Positions 51,261-59,343 are shown, numbered from the stretch's first letter. The stretch is 64,000 bases of DNA from Polynucleobacter sp. JS-Mosq-20-D10 (GCF_018687755.1 NZ_CP061305.1:681099-745098); one strand, 5' to 3'. Notes: generated by a model from the letters alone, not told the origin. Numbers and translations: made by a program.

Positions 51261-52259
51261 ATGGAACATAACCAAATCATTCAAGCATTAGAAGCAAAAG
51301 GCGCACAATTCTCAGAGCTGGCTCAAAGGGTCATGGATATTGAACAGAAGCAAGCTAGCGCTAAAGGCTATGGCGTAACTTCTACTGCCTCAGGTCTTGA
51401 GCTCAAATCTTTAGTAGCCGCATTGTCTAACTCAGGCAACATGACTGCTAAAGCGTCTGTAGACGTTACTAAGAGCACCCTCTTGCAAGGCGTAAGCGCT
51501 GGTTACTTGAATCCAGTAAGCCAAAATATCGGCGTATTCGCTCAAGCAGAGCAACTCTCTATCGCTTCTCAAATCCATTCTTTTGGCACTACTGCCGCGA
51601 TTATTGATTACTCAGTATTGACAACCGCAGATAGCGGCGCAATCCAAGTTAAAGAAGGCGACCTCAAGAAAGAATTAGCCGTTGTATCAACACCTAAAAA
51701 GGTTGAAATGCTTACGCACGCTGGTTGGGTAAAGATTTCTACTCAAGCGCTCGACGATCAAGTAGCAATCCAACAAGCTATCGGCTCAATCATGTACGGC
51801 GCTATTGCTCGTTCAGTTGACGCAAATATCGTAGCTACTGCGACTGCTGAGGGTACTGCTGGTGCAACTATGTCTACACCGTTGTTATCTGCATTGGGCG
51901 CAGTTGCTCAAATTCAGAGCTACGGTAAATCAGGCGTTGTATTCGTTAACCCTATCGACTTTGCCGCAATCACTTTGGCGACTAACTCTAACGGCGACTT
52001 TATCCAAGTACCTCAGGCTTACGCTGGCGTTATTCGTGCGGCGGCTGGTGTTGCACAAGGCTCATACCTTGCTACTTCATTAGACGGCTCAGGGCTCGAT
52101 TTAGCCGTACGTGAAAACGTAGGTATCGACATTGGCACTACTGCCGACGACTTTGTTAAGAACTTGCGAGTATTGCTTGCTGAGGCTCGTGCAGTTGCCT
52201 TAGTACGTGACGCTAATTTAGTTGTAACTGGCGCATTAGCAAAAGTAGCAACTAAGTAA
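51261..52259 (+). CDS. HK97-type major capsid protein
   Basis: 332 aa. The N-terminal ~35 residues are coiled-coil-like (IIQALEAKGAQFSELAQRVMDIEQKQ), resembling a short scaffold domain. The body follows HK97-fold capsid proteins, with E-loop region, A-domain GKSGVVFVNPIDFAAITL and C-terminal VRENVGIDIGTTADDFVKNLRVLLAEARAVALVRDANLVV, a typical P-domain ending. Codon use is strongly biased to abundant tRNAs unlike its neighbours, suggesting very high expression. It is the only virion protein gene recognised in the element, with no protease gene beside it. Confidence 0.88.
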   Translation: MEHNQIIQALEAKGAQFSELAQRVMDIEQKQASAKGYGVTSTASGLELKSLVAALSNSGNMTAKASVDVTKSTLLQGVSAGYLNPVSQNIGVFAQAEQLSIASQIHSFGTTAAIIDYSVLTTADSGAIQVKEGDLKKELAVVSTPKKVEMLTHAGWVKISTQALDDQVAIQQAIGSIMYGAIARSVDANIVATATAEGTAGATMSTPLLSALGAVAQIQSYGKSGVVFVNPIDFAAITLATNSNGDFIQVPQAYAGVIRAAAGVAQGSYLATSLDGSGLDLAVRENVGIDIGTTADDFVKNLRVLLAEARAVALVRDANLVVTGALAKVATK

Positions 52260-52562
52260 GTAATTCTCTGCGCTCTAACTCTTGGTCGGATTGGCGGCGC
52301 AGAAATAGTCGTGCAAGGGGACTCAAAACCCTTGCAAGATTTTTAACAAGTGGCTCGAAAGAGTTGCTTGGTTTTCCAGTAGTGCCTGAGACGCGACGGG
52401 GGGAATTCCTTTCCAAACAACGGCGAGCCTTTTTAATGGGGGCGAAGTAATTTAAAGCGGCTGAAAGCTAACCCCTATCAGCAACCGTAACAGGGCTTTA
52501 AATGCAAATGAATAACTACGAAAGCGCTCAAAAGGCGCTTTTCGTTTAACTGAGGTAGCAAC
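52260..52562 (+). ncRNA. Structured intergenic RNA downstream of the capsid gene
   Basis: No credible ORF. Visible elements: TCTGCGC/GCGCAGA (52267-52303), TGCAAGGG/CCCTTGCA (52312-52336), then a 10-bp stem capped by GAAA (52347-52370) that needs three consecutive G-U pairs, so it works as RNA but not as DNA. Further on, AAAGCGC/GCGCTTT (52521-52541) is followed by TCGTTT. The second hairpin plus GATTTTT could terminate the capsid mRNA. The rest may be an independent small RNA or the leader of the zinc-ribbon/HNH genes. Confidence 0.55.
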
Positions 52563-52742
52563 ATGACTAAACCAACGCTTGTAGATTGGAAAGCCAAGCG
52601 GCTTAACGAAAATAAGAAAGAGCCTTACTGCCAAGTTTGCTTAAAGCTAGAGAGCATTGCGACCGCTATCGGTGCACCCGCAAAACTCTGCTCGAACTGC
52701 GTAGGTCACTATCACCGCGATATTAAGAGAGGGGTAATTTAA
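52563..52742 (+). CDS. 59-aa zinc-ribbon protein
   Basis: MTKPTLVDWKAKRLNENKKE then two CxxC knuckles, YCQVCLKL and LCSNCVGHYH, a zinc ribbon or treble clef. Preceded by TGAGGTAG as ribosome site. It ends one base before the HNH gene start, so the two are coupled and may act together in DNA cutting or packaging. Confidence 0.72.
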   Translation: MTKPTLVDWKAKRLNENKKEPYCQVCLKLESIATAIGAPAKLCSNCVGHYHRDIKRGVI

Positions 52743-52743
52743 T

Positions 52744-53115
52744 ATGCCAATGGCTCAAAATAAAGAGTGCTCGAGAGGTGGTTGCCACCGCGTAGTGCCA
52801 CACGGTACTCGTTATTGTGCCGAGCACACTCAGCAAAAGAATAAAGCCGACTACGATATTTATAGGCGCGACGATATAGGTCAAAAGCTATACCGCACTA
52901 AAGCATGGGCTAATACTCGTCGCTATCACTTAGCCGAGCACCCGTTTTGCGTTGAGTGCGAGAAAGAGGGTATCTATAACGTAGAGAACCCTGAGGTTGA
53001 CCACGTTATCCCGCTTAAAGAATGGATTGCCCAAGGCGGCGACCCTTTAGACCAAACAAATCTACAAACCCTTTGCCTAAAGCACCACGGCGAGAAAACG
53101 AGGCGAGGCGAGTAG
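52744..53115 (+). CDS. HNH endonuclease (phage packaging type)
   Basis: 123 aa. Cys-rich N-terminus (CSRGGCHR..YCAEH), then FCVECEKEG, the catalytic VDHVIPL (D86, H87), DQTNLQTLCLKHHGEKTRR with N106 and H114/H115. This is the small HNH type found beside terminase genes in HK97-like phages, where it helps nick or cleave DNA at packaging sites. Here no terminase is present, so a helper phage enzyme could be the partner. A start at Met3 is equally possible. Confidence 0.9.
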   Translation: MPMAQNKECSRGGCHRVVPHGTRYCAEHTQQKNKADYDIYRRDDIGQKLYRTKAWANTRRYHLAEHPFCVECEKEGIYNVENPEVDHVIPLKEWIAQGGDPLDQTNLQTLCLKHHGEKTRRGE

Positions 53116-53116
53116 A

Positions 53117-53548
53117 TTAACGCTTACAGACTTTCTCTATGAGCGTTTCCATTGCTGAGTTAGGCGCTGGGTATTCCCAGTTGACGTTATAAGACGGCTC
53201 GCTAATTGTTTTAACAATATTGCCGCCAGCCATAGGCTCAGAGTAAAAGAAAAAACCGACGGGCTGAAATTTTTGGTTTACGCAATCGACTTCCATACGA
53301 GTAGCGAGCGAAATAAAGCTAACGCCCTTCTCTAGCGGTTGCTTTTTCTCATAGGTCTGCAATACAACTACCTTTTTGAAGTCTTTAGATACCCCAGCAG
53401 TAGTCTTAGCTGGGTCGTAGTACATGGTGTAGGTCGTACTATTGTTAGCCCCACCTTTTTGACCGCTACCAATCTCTACCCACTCAGCAAGGGCATGGCT
53501 AGCGGCTAAGGTAAGGGCTACTGCGGCTACGGTCTTAATGGGGCTCAT
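53117..53548 (-). CDS. Secreted protein, surface-adhesin E-like, carried by the element
   Basis: 143 aa. Signal peptide 1-21 (MSPIKTVAAVALTLAASHALA), then EWVEIGSGQKGG..YTMYYDPAKT and a final Cys (EKVCKR). It has the same layout as the core-genome protein at 20751-21158. Convergent with the HNH gene (one base between stops). A bacterial rather than phage-like cargo gene; might change the cell surface. Confidence 0.75.
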   Translation of the reverse strand: MSPIKTVAAVALTLAASHALAEWVEIGSGQKGGANNSTTYTMYYDPAKTTAGVSKDFKKVVVLQTYEKKQPLEKGVSFISLATRMEVDCVNQKFQPVGFFFYSEPMAGGNIVKTISEPSYNVNWEYPAPNSAMETLIEKVCKR

Positions 53549-53614
53549 AAAATCCTCGGTCGGGCTATATCAGGTAATAATAGTAAATATCATAACCAAA
53601 TACGTGGGGTATTC

Positions 53615-53944
53615 ATGAGATTTTTACTAACTAGCTCGGTAGCTCTACTAGCTCTTAGTGGTTGCGTCTCTACTTCGGGTGCATTACCTATGGGAAAAGA
53701 TACTTTCTCAATAACCGTAGGCGTATCCGATTCAATGTTTGACGCAGATAACGCGCCTAGGGCAAAAAAAGAGGCTATTACGCAAGCTAACGAATATTGC
53801 AAGAGTCTTAACAAAGAGACGCTAATACAAAATGTAAGCGGTAGAAGTAATGGCAAGAGTGGTAGTAATTACGACATTATTTTTCAATGCCTAAACGCTA
53901 ACGACCCCGCATTGAATACCCGACCCGTCTACACGACTAAATAA
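53615..53944 (+). CDS. Small lipoprotein carried by the element
   Basis: 109 aa. Signal with lipobox LALSGC (about 12-17). The mature part contains APRAKKEAITQANEYCKSLNKETLIQNVSGRS, a pattern seen in small envelope lipoproteins with a conserved Cys pair. No function recognised. Divergent from the adhesin-like gene, so both exported proteins share a control region at 53549-53614. Confidence 0.75.
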   Translation: MRFLLTSSVALLALSGCVSTSGALPMGKDTFSITVGVSDSMFDADNAPRAKKEAITQANEYCKSLNKETLIQNVSGRSNGKSGSNYDIIFQCLNANDPALNTRPVYTTK

Positions 53945-54142
53945 GTTTTGCACCTTACCTCGCAGTAAGGTGAGCATTGTTACCTCGCACTCGGGATACT
54001 CTTTAAGCATTTTTTTAACATTAACCCGAGTTAACGTTAACTTTGTTGCCTGACTTAATACGACCTTACTAATATCCCCCAAGCCGTTAGCGGCTAACCA
54101 TGCTTGATACTTTTCGCTACTCTTTAAGCATTTTTTTAACAC
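53891..54142 (-). CDS. Possible 83-aa helical protein encoded in the tandem repeat
   Basis: GTG start at 54142. N-terminal part (CLKSSEKYQAWLAANGLGDISKVVLSQ) comes from one repeat unit, and the remainder (NVKKMLKEYPECEV onwards) leads out of it. The upstream unit encodes a related 47-residue stretch with conserved residues but changed bases (SQATKLTLTRVNVKKMLKE versus QEATQVTRARARVKKMLKE), which suggests selection on protein. Overlaps the 3' end of the lipoprotein gene on the other strand. Start and reality are uncertain. Confidence 0.4.
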   Translation of the reverse strand: MLKKCLKSSEKYQAWLAANGLGDISKVVLSQATKLTLTRVNVKKMLKEYPECEVTMLTLLRGKVQNLFSRVDGSGIQCGVVSV

Positions 54143-54309
54143 GCGCCCGAGCGCGGGTTACTTGGGTTGCCTCTTGTAATACTCGAGTACCAATATCCCC
54201 CAAGCCGTTAGCGGCTAACCATGCTTGATACTTTTCGCTACTCTTTAAGCATTTTTTTAACCGATCTACGTAGATCGGTTAACTTAACCTTACCTCGCAG
54301 TAAGGTTAA
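53951..54309. repeat. Tandem 121-bp repeats with palindromes
   Basis: A perfect 70-bp direct repeat (54071-54140 and 54192-54261) has a 121-bp period; a third partial copy of its last 23 bp is at 53997-54019. After each copy stands a different palindrome: GTTAACGTTAAC (54030-54041), CGCGC/GCGCG (54142-54155) and CCGATCTACGTAGATCGG (54261-54278). The block is framed by the hairpin CCTTACCTCGCAGTAAGG at both ends (53953-53970 and 54288-54305). This fills the 361 bp between the lipoprotein gene and the last ORF. Confidence 0.85.
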
Positions 54310-54503
54310 CCGCCTACCCAACCCCTAAAGACTTGCTCTAATTCTGTACGAGGCGGGATATAGCCTAGCGGCGGGCTTTGTCGTATCAAATATTGCTTAC
54401 GGTAGATCGGGTTCTCGGGCTCTTGCCGCATTGTTAGTAATACGATATTTCTAGCGTTAACCTCAGCGCGTTTACGCGCCGCCTCTTTGCTTAATCCACT
54501 CAT
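54306..54503 (-). CDS. Hypothetical 65-aa protein next to attR
   Basis: Start chosen at 54503 (MSGLSKEAARKRAEVNARNI), which is preceded by a good ribosome site (AGGGGG). An upstream frame to 54590 adds 29 residues. Basic helical N-terminus, then Pro/Arg-rich. No family known. Confidence 0.55.
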   Translation of the reverse strand: MSGLSKEAARKRAEVNARNIVLLTMRQEPENPIYRKQYLIRQSPPLGYIPPRTELEQVFRGWVGG

Positions 54504-54613
54504 ATACACCCCCTGTATTTGCTCTATCGGGATAGTGTAATCAAAGTTGTACAAATAAGGGACATTACGTATTATTGACCTACAGACCAATATATACGGG
54601 TAGGTATTGCGGA

Positions 54614-54627
54614 CACCTCTTCCGCCA
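54614..54627. repeat. attR core: 14-bp direct repeat
   Basis: CACCTCTTCCGCCA, identical to the 3' end of tRNA-Ser(UGA) at 46146-46159. Confidence 0.85.
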
Positions 54628-54636
54628 AATAAAAAA

Positions 54637-54663
54637 CCCCAGCAATCACTTGCTGGGGTTTTG
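54637..54663 (+). terminator. Original terminator of tRNA-Ser(UGA)
   Basis: CCCCAGCA-ATCACT-TGCTGGGG followed by TTTTG, 9 bp beyond attR. The tRNA it served is now 8.5 kb away. It can also serve the convergent gene ending at 54695, because an A tract precedes the stem. Confidence 0.8.
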
Positions 54664-54694
54664 TCTTTCTAGTAACTAGAAAGGCGTTATTGCT

Positions 54695-55276
54695 TTACTT
54701 TTTAGCAGTTGGTGCGCTTACTACGGCAGCAATCGCTTCTGTGTAAACCACTTTAACTTGGTCATTTACAGCAATGTCTTTCATTAAGTCAGGATTCTGA
54801 ACTTTCACTTTGAAGATATTTCCTTGAGGACCTTTTAAAGATACGATGTTCTTAGCCGCATCAATTGCTTCAATATTAGCAGTAGCAGTAATGGTGTTGG
54901 TAGTGATCATGCCTGGCTTATCGCCTTGTGGGGCGGTAGTAGTGGCAGTAGTAACTTGCTCACTAGTTGTGCCTGGGCTTTTGACCTTAACCAACTCAAT
55001 AGCAACAGCGAGTTCATAAACAACGTCAAAACGATCGCCTACTTTAATCTCAGCAAAGTTCTTTACTTCAGGGCCAGCAACGATAGTCGATTCACCATCT
55101 TGATTCTTGAGGGTAACAGTGCGGGTTGCAGCATCAATATTGATGACTTCACCGTCATAAATGAGGGCAGTCTCTTGGGCAGCTACAGCAGCAACAGGAG
55201 CCTTTGGTTGGTTTAGAACGAAGTAAGCGCCGGCGGCAATAGCAGCAAGAACAACAACAATAATTACTTTTTTCAT
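54695..55276 (-). CDS. Secreted protein with two internal repeats
   Basis: 193 aa. N-terminal hydrophobic segment 3-20 acts as signal or anchor. Two related beta-domains follow: GEVINIDAATRTVTLKNQDG...VGDRFDVVYELAVAI and ANIEAIDAAKNIVSLKGPQG...VNDQVKVVYTEAIAA, joined by a Thr-rich linker. Fold looks like small OB-type barrels. Probably periplasmic. Function unknown. Confidence 0.75.
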   Translation of the reverse strand: MKKVIIVVVLAAIAAGAYFVLNQPKAPVAAVAAQETALIYDGEVINIDAATRTVTLKNQDGESTIVAGPEVKNFAEIKVGDRFDVVYELAVAIELVKVKSPGTTSEQVTTATTTAPQGDKPGMITTNTITATANIEAIDAAKNIVSLKGPQGNIFKVKVQNPDLMKDIAVNDQVKVVYTEAIAAVVSAPTAKK

Positions 55277-55492
55277 AACAGCATTAATCCTTAATAAATT
55301 GAATCACATTACCTGTGAGCGATAGTGGGGTAATTGATAAATATGGTTGCTTTAACAATTATGGAGATTGTATTACTCATGTTATTAATCAGAATGAGTT
55401 TTCAGGGCTAATTCGTCAAAAACAGGCTTAATTCCATACTATTTATTGATCTATCGCAATCTTCAGTCTTTTAAAAGGCACATACTCAGCAA

Positions 55493-55894
55493 ATGGGATC
55501 AATAGGGGCGTATGTGCTTTTAAAGTTACTTTCGGGGTTCGTATTAATGGGTATGGCCCTTGCGGTTGGTGCAGCAACGCCGCAAGTCTTGCTGAAATCC
55601 TATGAGACTCAATCTGGTAAAGCAAACCCGGCTCGCGGAGAGCAATTCTTTAACGCTAAGCATGGTAAGGAATGGAGCTGTGCATCCTGCCATGAAAATC
55701 CCCCTAATCACGACACCAAACATATTGTTACTGGGAAGGTCATTAAGCCATTAGCACCTAGCGCCAATCCCACCCGCTTTACTAATGAAGCTAAGGCAGA
55801 GAAATGGTTTAAGCGAAATTGCAATGATGTACTCGGCAGGGACTGCACCTCGCAAGAAAAAGCAGATGTTCTATCTTGGCTAATGACCATTTAA
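55493..55894 (+). CDS. SHP-like cytochrome c (DUF1924)
   Basis: 133 aa; a shorter start at Met18 or Met20 is possible. Signal-like N-terminus, one haem motif CASCH (63-67), then HIVTGKVIKPLAPSANPTRFTNEAKAEKWFKRNC and two further Cys (NCNDVLGRDC). This matches DUF1924, related to the sphaeroides haem protein that binds oxygen at an Asn-ligated haem. Its stop overlaps the next ATG, and a diheme cytochrome and cytochrome b follow, the usual SHP operon. Confidence 0.82.
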   Translation: MGSIGAYVLLKLLSGFVLMGMALAVGAATPQVLLKSYETQSGKANPARGEQFFNAKHGKEWSCASCHENPPNHDTKHIVTGKVIKPLAPSANPTRFTNEAKAEKWFKRNCNDVLGRDCTSQEKADVLSWLMTI

Positions 55895-56370
55895 TGAATC
55901 CCAACAAAATGAAAAAAACTGTATTGATTGCCGCTACCTTGTTATTGATCTCTTCGCCTACGTTCGCGGGAAAAATGGCGATGCCTACCGATATGCCAGC
56001 CTCCTATGAGGCAGAGTGCGCTAGTTGTCATATGGCCTATCCACCAGCACTCTTAAGTCAGCAGAGTTGGAAGAATGTCATGTCTAGTCTTTCAAAGCAC
56101 TTCGGTACCGATGCTAGTTTGGATTCAAAGACTCAGAATGACATTACTATTTGGTTGCTTAAGAATGCGACTACTCGACAAAAGTACAGTGAGACTGCCC
56201 CTGAAAACCGTATCACTAAAACATCTTGGTTTATTCGTAAGCATGATGAGGTGAGGTCTGAGGTTTGGAAGCGGGCAAGCATCAAGAGCCCAGCCAATTG
56301 TGGTGCTTGTCACATCGATGCTGCTAATGGCGTCTTTAGTGAGAAGAACATTAAGATCCCAGCGAAATGA
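55894..56370 (+). CDS. Diheme cytochrome c (DHC type)
   Basis: 158 aa from the ATG that overlaps the previous stop (TAATG). An upstream frame start at 55876 is less likely. Signal peptide to about residue 26. Two haem sites, CASCH (42-46) and CGACH (136-140). DHC proteins reduce SHP in purple bacteria. Ends with ATGA overlap into the cytochrome b gene. Confidence 0.85.
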   Translation: MNPNKMKKTVLIAATLLLISSPTFAGKMAMPTDMPASYEAECASCHMAYPPALLSQQSWKNVMSSLSKHFGTDASLDSKTQNDITIWLLKNATTRQKYSETAPENRITKTSWFIRKHDEVRSEVWKRASIKSPANCGACHIDAANGVFSEKNIKIPAK

Positions 56371-57041
56371 ATAATCCCCTGAATGACGCAGTTGGTGCCA
56401 CTGGCAAAGTGAGGCAAGCCATTATGGTGTGGGATATGCCAGTGAGAGTTTTTCATTGGCTGCTAGTGGTTTGTTTTGCAGGTGCGTGGCTCAGCTCAGA
56501 GAGTGAGCGCTGGACCTTGATTCACTATGCATTTGGATACACCGCATGCTTGCTTGTCCTTATTCGATTAGTGTGGGGCGTTATTGGTACCCGTTACGCT
56601 AGATTTAGTCAGTTCCTTAAAAGTCCTAAGGCGGTAATAGGGCATTTTATGGCCATGTTACGTGGTCATCCTCATCACACTGTTGGTCATAATCCAGCGG
56701 GTGGTTTAGTCATGTTTGCGCTGATGTTGCTCATACTGTTAATTGGCTTAACAGGCTATCTATCGGTTAAAGAGTTTTTAGGCAACCTTGCATCAGAGGC
56801 TCACGAAGCAGTTGCTAGTTTGGCTCTTGGCTTAGTCATCATCCATATCATTGCAGCAATTGGCATGAGCTTGATCGAAAGACAGAATCTGGTCAGATCA
56901 ATGGTGAGCGGTAAAAAAAAGGGCATGCCAGAACAGGGAATACGTTATCCGCAGTATGTCATTGGCATCTTCATATTTTTGGGTTCGCTTTACTTTTTCT
57001 ACCTGATCTTGAGTGGCTACTTTCCTAGCCTGACTCAGTAG
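56367..57041 (+). CDS. Cytochrome b561-type membrane protein
   Basis: 224 aa with about four to five membrane helices. VWDMPVRVFHWLLVVCFAGAWLS starts the b-type cytochrome domain; haem histidines are likely in FHW, LIHYAFGY, and HEAVASLALGLVIIHIIAA. It should carry electrons from quinol to the periplasmic DHC and SHP. Third gene of the operon. Confidence 0.88.
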   Translation: MNNPLNDAVGATGKVRQAIMVWDMPVRVFHWLLVVCFAGAWLSSESERWTLIHYAFGYTACLLVLIRLVWGVIGTRYARFSQFLKSPKAVIGHFMAMLRGHPHHTVGHNPAGGLVMFALMLLILLIGLTGYLSVKEFLGNLASEAHEAVASLALGLVIIHIIAAIGMSLIERQNLVRSMVSGKKKGMPEQGIRYPQYVIGIFIFLGSLYFFYLILSGYFPSLTQ

Positions 57042-57204
57042 GCTTGGTCACTCGGTTGTCTAGTCTGATGCTGGTTGTACGATAGATAGTATGGGGACCC
57101 CTCAAGAGTAGGTATTAGCTTTACAGCTAATTGCCTATAGATATAGCAATCTTTACATTCGTGAGATATTTTTTTATTAATCACTGTATTACTTCAAGGC
57201 TTTT

Positions 57205-59307
57205 ATGAAAACTAAACTCTCCCTGCTTGCCCTATCTATTACATTCATTTGCGGTAATCCCGCTAATGCCGCTGGCGGCGGCGGTGTGGTTGCTGACCCT
57301 GGCGCAATGCAGGGCAAACACTTTGACTCAAAGGGTAAGGCACCGTCCACATTTACGGTTGATCTACAAAATGGCTTGCGTAAAACTTTGCCGTTTGAAG
57401 ATAAGCGCGACTTTGAAGAGTCTAAGAGGGGATTTATTGCTGCCCCTACTTATAAAACCATCATGGCGGATGCCGGTAACGTCGCTTGGGATATGGGTAG
57501 TTATGACTTCCTCTTGCAAGGTAAAGACTTTGATAGCGTTCACCCATCATTGCAACGTCAAGCGATTCTGAATATGGGCTACGGCCTCTATGAAGTCATC
57601 CCAGGACAGATTTATCAAGTTCGCGGTTTTGACTTATCGAATATCAGTTTTGTCAAAACAAATACCGGCTGGATTGTCTTTGACCCATTGACGTCAAAAG
57701 AGACAGCGAGAGCAGCTTTGGAGTTGGTTAATGAGAAGCTAGGTAAGCGCCCAGTAGTGGCGGTGGTCTACTCCCATTCTCATGCTGACCACTTTGGTGG
57801 TGTACGCGGTGTGGTGGATGAAGCAGACGTGAAGAGTGGCAAGGTTAAGATTATTGCTCCCGCTGGTTTTATGGATCACGCCGTCGCAGAAAACGTATAC
57901 GCTGGTAATGCGATGACGCGCCGTTTGTATTTCCAGTATGGCGTTTTATTGCCACGTAGCCCATTTGGCCACGTTGACCAATCGATTGGTAAAAATACTG
58001 CGGCTGGTAACCTAGGTTTAATTGAGCCAACTATTCTCATTAATGAGCCGTTTGAAAAAATGACGATAGATGGTGTGGAGATGGAATTTCAGAACACGCC
58101 CGGTACCGAAGCACCTGCTGAGATGAATACCTATTTCCCACAGCTCAAAGCATTCTGGGCTGCTGAAAATATTACGGGCACCATCCATAACATCTACACC
58201 TTGCGTGGTGCATTAGTACGTGATGCTTTGGCATGGTCTAAAAATATCAACAATGCCTTATATCGCTATGGCAACGAAGCACAAGTGATGTTTGCTTCAC
58301 ATTCTTGGCCGCGCTGGGGTAATGATCGTGTACAAGAAGTAATGCGCACTCAGCGTGATAGCTATGCGCACCTGAATAATGAGGTTCTTCATTTGGCGAA
58401 TAATGGTGTAACGATTAATGAGGTACATAACGTCTACAAGCAACCTGAGAGCCTGAAGTCTCAATGGGCTGCTCATAGCTACCATGGCTCAGAGGAACAC
58501 AATAGCCGCGCCGTCATCAATCGCTATTTGGGTTACTGGGATGCTAATCCTGCCACCTTGATTCCTTTATCACCAAAAGATTCTGCGCCACTCTATGTAG
58601 AGATGATGGGTGGTTCAAGCAAGATCATGGCAAAGGGTAAGCAACTCTACAAGCAAGGCAAATACCGCGAAGCGATGGAGATTGTGAACAAGTTAGTTTA
58701 TGCAGAGCCAAACAATACAGTTGCTAAAGATTTGCTGGCAGATATTTTTGAACAAATTGGCTATCAAAAAGAAAGCCCAAGCGTACGCAATAGTTTCTTG
58801 GGTGCTGCCTATGAATTGCGTCATGGCATGCCTTCTGGAGCTTCGCCCAAGAGCAGTGGTCCTGACATGATCAGGGCAATGACTACAGAGCTTTGGTTGA
58901 ATGCATTGGCCATCAGCATGGACAGTAAAAAATCTGCCGGCATGAAGTTCACTATTAACCTCAGCACTCCCGATAATGGTGAAAGGTTTGTCGTGGAGAT
59001 GAGTAATTCTGCGCTAAGCAATATCAAAGGCTATCAGGATAAAAATCCAAACCTGACCATCACCGTAAATCGCAGCGACTTAGAAAAAGTGATGGGCGGA
59101 CAAACCACCTTTGAAAAACTACAGGCTGAAGGTAAGGCCAAGTTTGAAGGTGATCGCAAAGCATTTGAGCAACTGCGAAGCACGATGACTACCTTTACTC
59201 CAGATTTTGAATTGATGCCTGGCACGAAAGTCAAAAAAGCGCCTCCTGTTAAACCAAGCAAAGATCCGTTTGAGGCTCCTCCAATTGCCAATTCAGATGG
59301 TGCTTAA
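57205..59307 (+). CDS. Alkylsulfatase of the SdsA1 family
   Basis: 700 aa. Signal peptide 1-22. Metallo-beta-lactamase domain with zinc motif YSHSHADHFGG (H191, H193, D195, H196) and EFQNTPGTEAPAEMNTYFP, then a dimerisation/helical part and an SCP2-like C-terminal domain (TINLSTPDNGERFVVEMSNSAL). SdsA-type enzymes release sulfate from alkyl sulfates such as SDS, giving alcohols. The tail is Pro/Lys-rich. Periplasmic. Stand-alone gene with a bidirectional terminator after it. Confidence 0.92.
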   Translation: MKTKLSLLALSITFICGNPANAAGGGGVVADPGAMQGKHFDSKGKAPSTFTVDLQNGLRKTLPFEDKRDFEESKRGFIAAPTYKTIMADAGNVAWDMGSYDFLLQGKDFDSVHPSLQRQAILNMGYGLYEVIPGQIYQVRGFDLSNISFVKTNTGWIVFDPLTSKETARAALELVNEKLGKRPVVAVVYSHSHADHFGGVRGVVDEADVKSGKVKIIAPAGFMDHAVAENVYAGNAMTRRLYFQYGVLLPRSPFGHVDQSIGKNTAAGNLGLIEPTILINEPFEKMTIDGVEMEFQNTPGTEAPAEMNTYFPQLKAFWAAENITGTIHNIYTLRGALVRDALAWSKNINNALYRYGNEAQVMFASHSWPRWGNDRVQEVMRTQRDSYAHLNNEVLHLANNGVTINEVHNVYKQPESLKSQWAAHSYHGSEEHNSRAVINRYLGYWDANPATLIPLSPKDSAPLYVEMMGGSSKIMAKGKQLYKQGKYREAMEIVNKLVYAEPNNTVAKDLLADIFEQIGYQKESPSVRNSFLGAAYELRHGMPSGASPKSSGPDMIRAMTTELWLNALAISMDSKKSAGMKFTINLSTPDNGERFVVEMSNSALSNIKGYQDKNPNLTITVNRSDLEKVMGGQTTFEKLQAEGKAKFEGDRKAFEQLRSTMTTFTPDFELMPGTKVKKAPPVKPSKDPFEAPPIANSDGA

Positions 59308-59343
59308 GTTCAGTATGCAGTTAGGGATTTAGTGAGAATTAAA

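Larger units (their letters stand above)
46160..54627. mobile_element. 8.47-kb integrated element in tRNA-Ser(UGA), capsid-encoding satellite-like
   Basis: Bounded by the 14-bp att repeat. It holds an integrase next to attL, an AlpA-like HTH, a chain of small coupled genes, a RepA-like ATPase, an iteron cluster, an HK97-type capsid protein, a zinc-ribbon protein, HNH nuclease, two exported proteins and a tandem-repeat region. No portal, large terminase, protease, adaptor, tail or lysis gene is recognisable. This gene set is too small for a phage and fits a phage satellite (compare capsid-forming PICIs and tycheposons). Ends are intact, so it may still excise. Confidence 0.85.

Noticed and set aside
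46160..54627. Complete small prophage
   Set aside because: No portal, terminase, protease, tail or lysis gene could be recognised; the content fits a satellite better, with the caveat that no database search was possible.
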